Assembly (NCBI GenBank): GCA_001600695.1
Contig: BCKQ01000003.1
Coordinates: forward strand, 930,001 to 994,000
Direction of reading: 5' to 3'
DNA length: 64,000 nt
DNA from: Ascoidea asiatica
Lineage: Eukaryota; Ascomycota; Saccharomycetes; Ascoideales; Ascoideaceae
In this document: positions 50,753 to 60,677 of the stretch, piece after piece
Position numbering within the stretch: position 1 is the first letter of the stretch
Layout: every line of letters starts with the position of its first letter
Made by a program: the position numbers and the translations under genes
Notes under the pieces: generated by a model
Database searches by the model: none
Seen by the model: the letters and a program-made list of their open reading frames with translations, nothing else
Told to the model about the DNA's origin: nothing

Positions 50753-51367
50753 CTAAAATTTATTATGATTATTTAGTTTTATGATTTGTTTTTAATTTTA
50801 TTCCATATTTTGTATATACTTTTTAACCCATGAATATTAATAATAATACAATCATACTTATAAAACATAAATTATTTTAACTACATAAAATATCAAAATC
50901 AAATAATTTAATTTTGGGTATTAAAGAATGAGAGAAAAAAGAATCTATTTATTTCATACTTAAAATTAAAGGAATGCCAATAAATTAAAGAAAAAATTAT
51001 TATGAATTTACTTATTGTTGTCAAAAGACAACTTTTTATAAAAATTTAAGCTGTAGAAATGAGTGTAAAAAAAAAAAAAAAGAACAAAAAGAAAAAATAG
51101 ACAAAAGAAAAGCGTGCAAAAAAAAGGAAACAATCTAATTTTAAAAAAAATAATCTAAGTTATAAAAAAGAAAATAGTAAAACAATCTTATAAAAAACAA
51201 AAAAAAAATTATTTAGAAAAAAAAATCAAAAGGAAATAACTTAAGACAAAATGAATTTTTTGAAATAAAAGAAGGAAACAAAAAAAAAAAATAAAAAGTC
51301 TAGAGAAGTTTTAAATAAATGACAGAAATTTTTTTACTTAGTTATATGCTTAAGTTGAAAATTTTAG
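50753..51367. other. convergent 3' flanks of TIM23 and GSH1
   Basis: 615 bases, extremely A-rich on the plus strand (about 51065-51300), which is a long poly-U-rich stretch downstream of the GSH1 stop. No gene is seen. Confidence 0.5.
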
Positions 51368-53644
51368 TTATATTTCATTTAATAAATATTCAGAAATTTC
51401 TTTACCAAAAAATTCAAAAATATCTTTCTTTTGATAATCACCAATATCTTTAAGTTTTAAACATAAATCATAATTAATACTTTCAGTAATAATTGAATCT
51501 CTTTTATAATCTTTATGATTCATAACAAAATTTCTAATAAAAGTTGCCATTGTTGGAATTTCACCTTTTGCTCTTTTTGATAATAAATTAAAATACATTT
51601 TTAATCTTTTTGTATTTTTATTTTCAATATCATTCATTTCATTTGGATATTCTTGATTTAAAAATAAATAAACTAATGGAATTAAACCAATGAATTTATC
51701 ATTACCATTAATGATTTCATTAATAGTATAATAACTTTGAATTTCACCAAAATTGTCTTCCTCGGTAGTTCCATTCATAGTTCCATTCATATTTCCATTT
51801 ACACTTCCATTCATATTTCCATTGATATTTCCATTAATGAGAGTGTTAATGTGAGAATTTCCATTGATATTTTTATTAATATTTGAATTAATTGAAGTTA
51901 AATCAAGATTTAAAAAATCAATATTTTTTCTAAATAAAAATTTATCATTTAATAAACTATTACGTTTATGAGCAATTTTCATATTTTCATCAATACTTGA
52001 AATTGGAATATAAAAATTTGGTTTAAATTTTATAATTGATCTTGAAAGTAAAGCAATAAATACAGAAAAAGCAGCATTTTCAAAAGTTGAAATTTGAATA
52101 TCTAAAGGTCTAAATTCAACTCTCCAACCAGGACCATTAGAATTATCATTATTTAAAATTGCAGGTTTAAATCTTAAAGTTTGCCAATTTGTTGATTGAA
52201 TATTTTCAAAATGATCAGTTTCTATAAAATCATTTTGATTTATTCTTTCTTTAAATAAACTAATTGGATCTCTAATAAATAAATGAGCAAAATGTTTTGA
52301 TAAATTTTCATCAAAATTATTTTTTAATAATTTTTTATAAATTTCATTATTAATTGGAGAATTAATATTATTAAAATTTTTTAAATTATTTAAATTAAAT
52401 TTATTATTAAATGAACTACCTAAATATGAATCAATTGAATCATATCTTGATTTTGGAATTTTAATCATTGAATTTATATCATTTAATTTCATACCACCAT
52501 ATAAATTATGATTTTTATCTAATGGAATTAAAGAAGATTCAAATGGAGTTCTATCATCAACAGACATTGAGATTACATTCCATCTAACATCTTGATTTGA
52601 TAAAATACCTTTAAAAATTGGAGAAGCAGCACTTAAAGATAATAAAATTGGAGTAAATGGAGCTAATGAATCATATAAATATCTTGAATAATTTAAATCA
52701 GGAGCTTGCATTGTAATTTGTAAACATGAACAACCCATACCAAAACCCATAGAATCCATATAAATATTACCAATTTTTGCAGAACCTAAGAAATGTTCAT
52801 TATTTTCAAAATTTTTATTTTTTTTATTAATTAAATTTAAATTTGGAATTGTTTGATCAATTAAATTTAAAGATTGAGTATTAATATCTTTAAAAATTGG
52901 TATATTTATTGAAACTTTTGAACCTCTTCTTGTTCTAATATTTTTTGTTAAAGTTGGAAATCTTACATGTCTATTAATAATTTCATCAGGTAAAAATAAA
53001 GAATGAGAAGCATCACCACCAATTTCATATTCAGGATCTGTAAAATTTCCACAACCCATTCTTGGATATGAAGTTAAAGTTAATGGAACTATTAAATTAT
53101 CATTATCATTATCATTGTCATTGTCATTGTCATTGTCATTGTCATAAGCGCCGGTATTATCAATATTATTATCAATATTATTATCATTAGCGCTAGGGTT
53201 AATATCTGTAGATTCTTTAAGATTTAAGAATTTTAAAGCAATTTTTTTTCTTAAATTCATATTTTCTTCAACATAAAGAAAATCATTAAATTTATTACCA
53301 TTATAAGGATTTAAAGGAGTTGCTTCTAACATAAATCTACCATATTCTGGATGAAAAGAAATATTATTTTTTTTTGAATAAATTGAATATTTACCATTTG
53401 ATTCAATATCTAAATCATTAATAATATAATCTTTATTTAAATTTAATTTTATTAATTTTTTTTTTTTATTTATTGAAATTATCATATATTCAATTTCTTC
53501 ACCCCATAAAAAAATATCATTTTTTCTAAATTTATTTTTATTAAATAAATTAATTAATTGAATTATACCATGATTTCTTACATGAGAAGAGAATTCTCTT
53601 GATTCATTAAATGGTAATGGAGTACCTTGAGATAATAAACCCAT
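51368..53644 (-). CDS. GSH1: glutamate-cysteine ligase Gsh1
   Basis: A 758-residue cytosolic enzyme for the first, rate-limiting step of glutathione synthesis (ATP + glutamate + cysteine to gamma-glutamylcysteine). It starts MGLLSQGTPLPFNESREFSSHVRNHGI. FLWGEEIEYMI (about 45-55) and FHPEYGRFMLEATP hold glutamate- and metal-binding residues, and PRMGCGNF, IYMDSMGFGMGCSCLQIT, DVRWNVISMSVDDRTP and GWRVEFRPLDIQ follow in the family order. Two insertions make it longer than the 678-residue yeast enzyme: an Asp-Asn dipeptide repeat at about 165-182, and an NGNMNG-type repeat at about 590-625. Both are likely surface loops. The upstream region has CACGTG and Yap-like sites, which would fit redox and sulfur control. 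Confidence 0.96.
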   Translation of the reverse strand: MGLLSQGTPLPFNESREFSSHVRNHGIIQLINLFNKNKFRKNDIFLWGEEIEYMIISINKKKKLIKLNLNKDYIINDLDIESNGKYSIYSKKNNISFHPEYGRFMLEATPLNPYNGNKFNDFLYVEENMNLRKKIALKFLNLKESTDINPSANDNNIDNNIDNTGAYDNDNDNDNDNDNDNDNLIVPLTLTSYPRMGCGNFTDPEYEIGGDASHSLFLPDEIINRHVRFPTLTKNIRTRRGSKVSINIPIFKDINTQSLNLIDQTIPNLNLINKKNKNFENNEHFLGSAKIGNIYMDSMGFGMGCSCLQITMQAPDLNYSRYLYDSLAPFTPILLSLSAASPIFKGILSNQDVRWNVISMSVDDRTPFESSLIPLDKNHNLYGGMKLNDINSMIKIPKSRYDSIDSYLGSSFNNKFNLNNLKNFNNINSPINNEIYKKLLKNNFDENLSKHFAHLFIRDPISLFKERINQNDFIETDHFENIQSTNWQTLRFKPAILNNDNSNGPGWRVEFRPLDIQISTFENAAFSVFIALLSRSIIKFKPNFYIPISSIDENMKIAHKRNSLLNDKFLFRKNIDFLNLDLTSINSNINKNINGNSHINTLINGNINGNMNGSVNGNMNGTMNGTTEEDNFGEIQSYYTINEIINGNDKFIGLIPLVYLFLNQEYPNEMNDIENKNTKRLKMYFNLLSKRAKGEIPTMATFIRNFVMNHKDYKRDSIITESINYDLCLKLKDIGDYQKKDIFEFFGKEISEYLLNEI
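53095..53150 (-). repeat. coding ATTGTC hexamer repeat in GSH1
   Basis: About eight units of a 6-base repeat (CATTGT/CATTAT on the plus strand) encode the DNDNDN run inserted in the enzyme. It lies next to a second, Ile-Asp-Asn, repeat. Confidence 0.8.
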
Positions 53645-53800
53645 TTTTTATTATTTTATTTTATTTTATGTTATTTTATATTATTTTATATTATTTTATA
53701 TTATATACAATTAAATACAGTTAGTTATATACAGTTGAATATGGACAATTTTGAAAGCAAAATGAAATGATATTAAAAGAAATAAGCTAGTTAAGTAAAT

Positions 53801-53861
53801 AATATAATATAATATAATATAATATAATATAATATAATATAATATAATATAATATAATATA
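53801..53861. repeat. AATAT pentamer microsatellite
   Basis: Twelve perfect AATAT units, about 160-215 bases upstream of the GSH1 start. Repeats of this purity vary in length between strains and could alter promoter spacing. Confidence 0.9.
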
Positions 53862-54288
53862 AGTTTAAAAACTAGAGAATATGAATTATATTTGTAAGTT
53901 AAATTAATAATTACAAAAATGAATTAGTTAAGTTAAGTTGATAAGTTAATAAAACAAGTTTTTTCAATATATTTTTATTTTGTTTAAAAAAGTAATATTA
54001 AAAAAATGGATCACAAATAAAGTATAAAGTATAGTGTAAAAATGAAGAGGTAATTGTAAATATTTATAGTTTTGAATTATATTTGAGTTATATTTGATTG
54101 ATATTTGCTTTTTTGAAGATTTTATTGTATCCATAGAATCAAAAACTGATAAATGAATAAGAACAAGAATAAGCTCTTCTTCTTCTTCTTCTTCCACTAC
54201 TTCTTTTTCTTATTATTGATACTGTTATTATCAATAATAGATATAAACTAAAAAAAAAGAAGATAATTTGAAAGTATTAACATGAGTA

Positions 54289-54295
54289 TTAGTAA
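54289..54295. promoter_or_regulatory. TTAGTAA, possible Yap1 response element of GSH1
   Basis: TTAGTAA lies 645 bases upstream of the GSH1 ATG; a second, TTACTAA, is at 54720-54726. Yap1 binds such sites in yeast glutathione genes, but the strings are also expected by chance in AT-rich DNA. Confidence 0.3.
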
Positions 54296-54991
54296 TGAAG
54301 TGAATTTATTTTTCTGATTTTCTGATTTTCTGATTTTCTATTTTCTATTTTCTATTTTCTCGATGTCTCTGCGCTTCATCAGCTCCAAACTCGACTTTTC
54401 ACTTTATCGAAAGTGATCTGGAGAAAAAAAGAATCCGGTGCGGATTACGATGGACCCGGAAACCCTTTCTAAAGACCCATCCGCGGTCTTCTCACTGCCA
54501 AAAAAAAAACATGCTCAAAAAATGATAGTGAAATTGATTACCGATGCCACTGACAAGACGCCAAACTCCAATTGGTTCTTATTGTAATGGTTTTGATTCT
54601 GTTGAAATGGACTTGAAATGGACTTGAAATGGACTTGGTAATCTTGCAGCATATCTACTCACTCCAAACACAATCAATGATCGATATTTATTAAAATGAT
54701 GAAAAGTACCTAGGTTTGATTACTAATTGTTTTTTATTTTCACTTACCACTTTCTCAGTTTCTGTTTCTGTGTCTGTTTCTGTTTCTTCTTCTCTCGATT
54801 TTCTCTCGATTTTCTGTACTGTTTCTGGTCTCAGAAAATGTTCGCTAAAAGCAGTTATCATTTCCGATCTCGAGTTCTTTCCAGGCCTGTCTCAGGCTTC
54901 GTTGCCGGCTCGAGCCCTGCTTCTCGTTTCTGACTGCCCTCGTACGCGGAGAAGCAGCACTGGATAATATCGCAGGGAACTGGTGCAATTG

Positions 54992-54997
54992 CACGTG
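54992..54997. promoter_or_regulatory. CACGTG E-box between GSH1 and the surface-protein gene
   Basis: The site reads GCACGTGC inside a GC-rich island, about 1.35 kb upstream of GSH1 and 0.9 kb upstream of the divergent gene. A Cbf1/Met4-type sulfur-control site is one reading. Confidence 0.35.
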
Positions 54998-55897
54998 CTG
55001 GCGGGATGAAGCCCACTCGGTAACGTGACCTTTTTTGCTTTTCTTGTTCCAGTAATTTTATCGATAAGACAAAACACACGCATCACATGACTAGTGGCAA
55101 GCCAGTATTGTGGGTCTGATTCATCTTTTCATTTATTTCCATTGAAGTAAAGTGAAATTACCAAAATTACTAGTATTATTGTTTTGATGTTTTGATGTTT
55201 TGATGTTTGTAATATTGTATGTCATAATCTAAACCATGAAATACAATCTAAATCAAAATTCTAAGTAGTGCAAGTAATAATTAATATTCTTTTAAGCAAG
55301 CTTGGCTTAAAATCACAGCCTTTAATTTATTTACTATTGTTCAGTACTTGATTAAAATTTATAAACATAATTTCACCAGTGTTTTCAATTTAATTAATCC
55401 TAGAAAAGTTTCAATTATCATTAAAAAATAAATTATTTTTATTTTTCCCGTTTTATTCATTATTCATTATTCATTATTTACTTTTTACCCTTTTAGGATC
55501 GTGTATATATCAAATAAACATCGGCAAATCAATTTTAATTGAAAAAAAGCTTATTTAATCTAATTTAATCTATTTTAGTTTAACTTAATTTAAAATTAAA
55601 GGGTATAAACTAATATTTACTTATTTATTTATCTATAATCTTATGGTTTATTCTATTATTCTATTATTCTATTATTAAATGGGTTTCATTAAGAGAAAAA
55701 ATACAATTAACTATTGTTTTGAAAATATGATTAAATTAAAAAAAAATTAATATATAAAGAGTTCATTTTACTTCTTTTTTAAAAATGTTTTTATTTAATT
55801 ATTCATCATCAATTAACAATTAATAAATATATAAAATAATTTATAAAATAATTTATAAAATAATTTAAATCAAATAACTTCAAATAACTTTTTAATA

Positions 55898-56797
55898 ATG
55901 TCATTATTACCTACAATTTATTCAATTTCTTTAATTCCATCAATTACTTCAATTTCTTCAATTTTATTATTTTCTTCTTTAGTTTATTCAAAAGATAGTG
56001 GTAGTTTAGATGATATTGAAGATTCTGATTCAACAAGTATAATTTCAACTAAAATTGGTAAAACTACAACAACTTTAGAACCTTCAGAAACTAAAAATGA
56101 AAATGAAAATGAAAATGAAATTGCAACTTATTCTATTAATGAATTATCTGATTCAATTATTGAAACTATAATTTCAACTTCAAAAGGTAAAACAACTAAA
56201 GATAAACGTGCCACTACTACTAAAAGTGATGATGATGATGATGATTCTTCTACTTCAACAACTGTATGGTGGACTCCAACTCAAACTGTTTGGTGGACTC
56301 CAGCAAGTGAATTATCTTCTTCAACTATTATTTCTACAACAAATAAAATTTCAACAAAAACTAATTCAAATCATAAATCAATTTCAACTTCATATTCTGC
56401 TGAAAAATATTTATCTTCAAAATTTTCAAAAGATAAATCTAAATCTAATTCAGAAACTGATACTGATACTGAAACTGAAACTGAAACTGAAGGTTTATAT
56501 GAAAATGATACTTATGATGATAATTTAACAGGTACTGAAATTGAAGATGAATATATTACAAGTACTATTAATTCAATAATTTCAAAAAAAAAAACTACTT
56601 TTACAACTAAATTTAAAACTACAATTACAAATCAAATTAAAAATAAAAAAGATTCAAGTGAAGAAACTGTAACTGAATCTTCTGGTTCTTATAAAATTTC
56701 AATTCCAATTATTCATAAAAATAATAAATCTTTTAAAACTTCAATTTCAATAATTATTGGGTTTCTTACTTTTTCAATTTTAATTGGTTCCTTATAG
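55898..56797 (+). CDS. Ser/Thr-rich secreted or surface protein, probably GPI- or membrane-anchored
   Basis: A 299-residue protein. The first 32 residues form a hydrophobic signal-like stretch (SISLIPSITSISSILLFSSLVYS). The body is Ser/Thr-rich, suited to O-mannosylation, with acidic runs. Its most unusual part is a tandem pair at about 122-137, TVWWTPTQTVWWTPASE, giving VWWTP twice. A DTDTETETETE run follows (about 188-198), coded by a hexamer-like repeat. The last 25 residues are hydrophobic (TSISIIIGFLTFSILIGSL), with small residues before them, as in a GPI-attachment signal or a C-terminal membrane span. There is a KR pair (about residue 103) that could be a Kex2 site. I do not recognise the family; a cell-wall protein is likely. 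Confidence 0.65.
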   Translation: MSLLPTIYSISLIPSITSISSILLFSSLVYSKDSGSLDDIEDSDSTSIISTKIGKTTTTLEPSETKNENENENEIATYSINELSDSIIETIISTSKGKTTKDKRATTTKSDDDDDDSSTSTTVWWTPTQTVWWTPASELSSSTIISTTNKISTKTNSNHKSISTSYSAEKYLSSKFSKDKSKSNSETDTDTETETETEGLYENDTYDDNLTGTEIEDEYITSTINSIISKKKTTFTTKFKTTITNQIKNKKDSSEETVTESSGSYKISIPIIHKNNKSFKTSISIIIGFLTFSILIGSL

Positions 56798-56810
56798 ATA
56801 ATTAATTATC

Positions 56811-56845
<35 letters not shown>

Positions 56846-57828
56846 TAAAAGTTTTTTTTAAAAAAAATAAAAACAATTGCATTCGGTATTTTTATTTTTT
56901 ACTCTTTTTTCTCATTTTTTTTTATCTTTCTCATTTCTTTTTTTTATTCATTTTTCTTCAAATTTTTAATCTTTGAGCTGGTCTCTTTTGGTGGTATTAT
57001 TTCGGTCTCTAATAATAATGGTCTTTAATTAATTAAAAAAAAAAATAGGTTTTATCCTTATAACAAAAAAAAAAAAAAAAAAAAACTTAAAAAAAAGTCT
57101 TTTCTAATATTTTTTTTCTCTCTCTTTTATATAGACTTTAATTTACAAATAAACATTCATAAACTAATCAAATTAATATTTTCATCTTCAATTCTTAATA
57201 TTATCTCTGTCTACATAAAGCATTTCGAAACTGAACTAAAATCCTTACCAAATAGGTAATTTACTATTTGAATTTTAATCCAATCCGACCATAACCTGAC
57301 ATAATCCGACTGACGCGGTATTTGAACACAAAAACAAAAAAAGAATGAAAAACACGAAAATAGTTCTCATTCAATAAAGTTCACATAATAACATTAAAAG
57401 TTAACTCAAATTCAGTCTGAATTTTAATCAGATACAAACGCGTAAATGAATATATTTAATATTTAATATTTAATATTTAAAATTTAAAATTTTCTTGTTT
57501 CATCTCATCTCGTCTCTTTTTCATGCCAATAAAACTGAATTCTGAGCCACCGCCGTGACTTTGAGAATTTCACCGTATTTTATATAAACGTAACAACGTC
57601 TCGTCTTCTTCTTCTTTTTTTTTTTTAATTTTTTTGTTATTTTTTGTTATTTTTTGTTTTTTGAATCTCCTGGGAAACAATCTCATTTTGGCACATAATA
57701 AACAAACCACAAATTTTATAACCCTAAAAGATAAATCCAGATAAATTTAGATAAATTGAAATAAATCAAGATCTTATCGAGATAAACAATAAGATAACCA
57801 AATCAAGTAAATAATAATAATTTCCTCA
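56798..57828. promoter_or_regulatory. promoter of the NRM1-like gene
   Basis: 1.03 kb. AAT units follow the surface-protein stop (56814-56840), with a poly-A run at about 57065-57085 and TAATATT units at about 57455-57490. ACGCGT, the Mlu-I cell-cycle box, is at 57438-57443 and a near match ACGCGG at 57313-57318. GC-richer DNA with CGCCGTG and ACAACGTC is at about 57540-57605. No gene is supported. Confidence 0.55.
57438..57443. promoter_or_regulatory. ACGCGT MCB element upstream of the NRM1-like gene
   Basis: ACGCGT (in CAAACGCGTAAAT, close to the consensus AACGCGT) lies 386 bases upstream of the ATG. MBF binds such boxes at G1/S genes, including NRM1 in other yeasts. ACGCGG at 57313-57318 is a weaker second copy. 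Confidence 0.6.
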
Positions 57829-58998
57829 ATGGAACTGATAATCAATAAAAAAAAATCAAAGGAAGATTCAATCTCATTAGATAAAATTGGTGATAGAATT
57901 TTAAAAAATATTGAAATTGGTAAATTATCAAGAAGACTTAAAAATAATTTAATCAAATTAGAAAAAACAATTAATAATGATAAAAAAAATAATAATATTA
58001 AAAATATTATTGAAAATAATATAAAAAATAATATAAAAAATAATATAAAAAATAAATCTATAAATAATAATAAAATTAAAAAAAATAAATCTTCATTTGG
58101 TATTAAAAAAGAATTATATTTAAATAAAGATAAATTAAATAATAATAATAATAAAAATAGAATATTTTCCAAAGATGAATTAGAAAGTAGATTACCTAAA
58201 AAAAGTACTTTTATTATTAGAAAACCAGCTTCAAGTCCAATTAAACCAAAAACAAATTATTTTAATTCTGATAATAATTTTAATAACTTAAATAATTTTA
58301 ATAATTTTAATAATTTTAATTTCAATTCACTGAAATCTCCAAATGGTATTATTAATAGTTCACCATTAAGACAACATCCAATGAATTTTTTTAATGATAA
58401 TAATAATAATAATATTAGTAATAAAATAAATGGTGAAGTTGAAGATGATAAAGAAGGTGCTAATTTATTAATGTATTTAGCATCATCACCAACTTCATCA
58501 TCTAAAAGTGCTTTTAAAAGACATTCAAAAGAAAATTCATTTAATTTAAATACTTTTTCTCCATCTTTATTCTTTCAATCAAATAATTTTGTAAACTCAA
58601 AAGATATCAATGAAAATAATGATAATAATGATAATAATGATAATAATGAAAGTTCAATTTCAGGTAGTATTTCAGGGAGTACTTTAGGTAGTACTATAAG
58701 TAATAATAGTCACAATAATAATGATATTAGTACTACTAATAATGATAATAATTTGAATGAACATTTAACTACAACTACAACTACAAAAAATTCAAATTCA
58801 AATACAATTTCAAATACAAATACTAATACTAATACTAATACTAATATTACTGTAAATTTAAATGAATATCTTAATATTAATATTTTTACACCAATTTCTT
58901 CTCCAATTAAATTCAATTCAAGACCAACAACTTCTCAAGATTCTATGAATAATATAGATATAATAAATCTGAGTAAGAAAATAATGGAAATTGAATAA
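57829..58998 (+). CDS. WHI5/NRM1-like G1/S transcription repressor
   Basis: A 389-residue, mostly disordered protein. Near the N-terminus, about 33-46, LSRRLKNNLIKLEKTINN fits the short Whi5/Nrm1 helical motif (L-x-x-R-L-x-x-x-L-x-K) that binds the SBF/MBF machinery. At about 212-222 is ANLLMYLASSPTSS, and at about 343-354 NEYLNINIFTPISSPIKF; both resemble the two conserved blocks of fungal Nrm1/Whi5 proteins. Several SP/TP sites (SSPIKP, SSPLR, FTPISSP) fit Cdk regulation. A cell-cycle box upstream supports the assignment. Long Asn and Thr-Asn runs fill the rest. In other yeasts Nrm1 shuts off MBF genes as cells leave G1, and Whi5 holds back SBF before Start. I cannot choose between the two. 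The match is by pattern only. Confidence 0.6.
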   Translation: MELIINKKKSKEDSISLDKIGDRILKNIEIGKLSRRLKNNLIKLEKTINNDKKNNNIKNIIENNIKNNIKNNIKNKSINNNKIKKNKSSFGIKKELYLNKDKLNNNNNKNRIFSKDELESRLPKKSTFIIRKPASSPIKPKTNYFNSDNNFNNLNNFNNFNNFNFNSLKSPNGIINSSPLRQHPMNFFNDNNNNNISNKINGEVEDDKEGANLLMYLASSPTSSSKSAFKRHSKENSFNLNTFSPSLFFQSNNFVNSKDINENNDNNDNNDNNESSISGSISGSTLGSTISNNSHNNNDISTTNNDNNLNEHLTTTTTTKNSNSNTISNTNTNTNTNTNITVNLNEYLNINIFTPISSPIKFNSRPTTSQDSMNNIDIINLSKKIMEIE

Positions 58999-60097
58999 AT
59001 TTATTCAATTTTAATTTTTTAATTTGTATTTTTTAATTTGTATTTTTTTTTGTATATTAGACTATTTAATTTATATAATACTCTTCTCAATGTCTTTTCT
59101 CAATGTCTTTTCTCAATGTCTTTTTGAATGTCTCTTCTTTTTATGTTCTCTCTATGCTGTTTTCAACTTCTTTTACTTTCTATTCAGTTCTTTCTTATTC
59201 TCTTTCTCTTTCTCTTTCAATTACAACTGCAATTACAACTGCAATTACAATTTCCTTTAGTTTTAAATACAATTAATACCAATATCAAATGAATAATAAA
59301 CAGCTCGTCCGTAAACAGAAATAAAACATCCGGTGCATTCCCACCGGAATACGCCACTCACCTGACCGTTCCGGCTGCTCAGGAAGTAAACAAAGAAACA
59401 AAGAAATAAACAAAGAAATCACCGAAAACAGCACCAGCAAATTCACATCCACAATTTTATTAAACCAATCCAAAACAACAGCCAAATTTAAAAAAAAAAA
59501 AACAAGCTCAAATCATTTAATTTAATTAATCGTCCAAAAAAAGAATAATTATCTGAATATTTTTATTAAAATAGTAAAATATTTTAATTAAATATACTCT
59601 TTTGGTCAATATTTATTTTCAATTATTTTCCTTCAATTCAATTCAATTCAATTCAATTCATTTCATTTCATTTCAGCATCTTCAATAAATAGATATCATT
59701 TATCATTCATCCATTTATCATTTATCATCTTTAGAATATAAAGAAAATTCCAGACAATATAAAAAAGTCAGTGGAAAAAAAAGGAAGAAAATAAAGGAAA
59801 TAAAATTCATAATCTTTCAAATTTAGATCTAAAACTAGTTTCTCATTTATTATTTGCTATCTTATTTACTCTCTATTTTTCTTTTATATTCCTTTAATTT
59901 AATCTAATTTAATTTAATCTCTTGAAATCAAATGAATGCATTTTAATTAATTTACAATTAATCAATAAATTTTAAAAAAATATTAATAATCATAATATAA
60001 AAAAAGTCATTCATTTACTTTTAATATATAATCATATATAAATACATATATATATATATATATATATATGAAAATATTATCAAATAATTGAAGGAAA
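58999..60097. promoter_or_regulatory. promoter and leader of SWE1
   Basis: 1.1 kb. Three TCTCAATGTCTTTT units are at about 59087-59127, CTGCAATTACAA dodecamers at about 59220-59255, a GC-richer patch at about 59300-59390 (with ACCGGAATACGCC), ATTCA pentamers at about 59633-59660, and a TA run (60045-60068) directly before a small upstream frame. No gene is supported. Confidence 0.5.
60068..60091 (+). promoter_or_regulatory. upstream ORF in the SWE1 leader
   Basis: ATGAAAATATTATCAAATAA followed by TTGA encodes MKILSNN and stops six bases before the SWE1 ATG (60098). So short a gap between stop and next ATG would hinder reinitiation if this leader is transcribed, so translational damping is possible. 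Whether transcription starts upstream of it is unknown. Confidence 0.45.
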
Positions 60098-60211
60098 ATG
60101 AATCATAATTCTTTTGGGAATAATCCAATTAATTCTAAAATCAAAGATCAAAAAAGAAGTTTACTTAGAAGATCTTCTGCTCTTTTAAATTCAAGTTCAA
60201 ATAACAATAAC

Positions 60212-60244
<33 letters not shown>

Positions 60245-60640
60245 TCAATTGATAATTCTAATAACATTAATATGACTAATAATGAAAGAAATTTAAACAA
60301 TAATGATACAAATATAAATTTAGATTATAATGATAATTCAAATTACAATAATAATGATCAAAAAAATAATTCTCCAGGAATAAGATCAAAAAGAACTGTA
60401 TCTAGAATTTATTCCAATTCTCCAAATAATTCTTCTATTTTTAATTTATCTTTATCAAATGACAATTCTCAAAATATAAAAAATAATAATAATAATAATA
60501 ATAAAAGTAATTCAAATAATAATAAAAATATCAATTCAAATCATTTACATCATTCAAAATTATTTAGATACTCAAATTCTGTTAATAATTATTTTCATAA
60601 TCGTATTTCAAATAAAAATTCTTCAAATAATATTAATAAC

Positions 60641-60677
<37 letters not shown>

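Larger units (their letters stand above)
53645..55897. promoter_or_regulatory. 2.25-kb divergent region between GSH1 and the surface-protein gene
   Basis: TTATTTTA units at 53645-53700 and twelve AATAT pentamers at about 53801-53861 lie next to GSH1. TTAGTAA (54289-54295) and TTACTAA (54720-54726) are Yap1-type sites. GC-rich islands span about 54390-54560 and 54790-55115 with AGACCCA (54473-54479), CACGTG (54992-54997) and TGGGTCT (55111-55117). TGTTTTGA octamers (about 55185-55210) and TTATTCA units (55450-55480) follow. Minus-strand frames at 54858-55086 are GC-rich but resemble no protein I know. Confidence 0.5.

Noticed and set aside
54858-55086. Two overlapping GC-rich minus-strand frames as horizontally acquired genes.
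   Set aside because: Both are short, overlap in different frames and resemble nothing known; a GC-rich promoter or RNA is simpler.
60045-60068. TA-dinucleotide run as a telomere-like or origin element.
   Set aside because: Simple TA repeats are common in this genome; no origin consensus could be established by eye.
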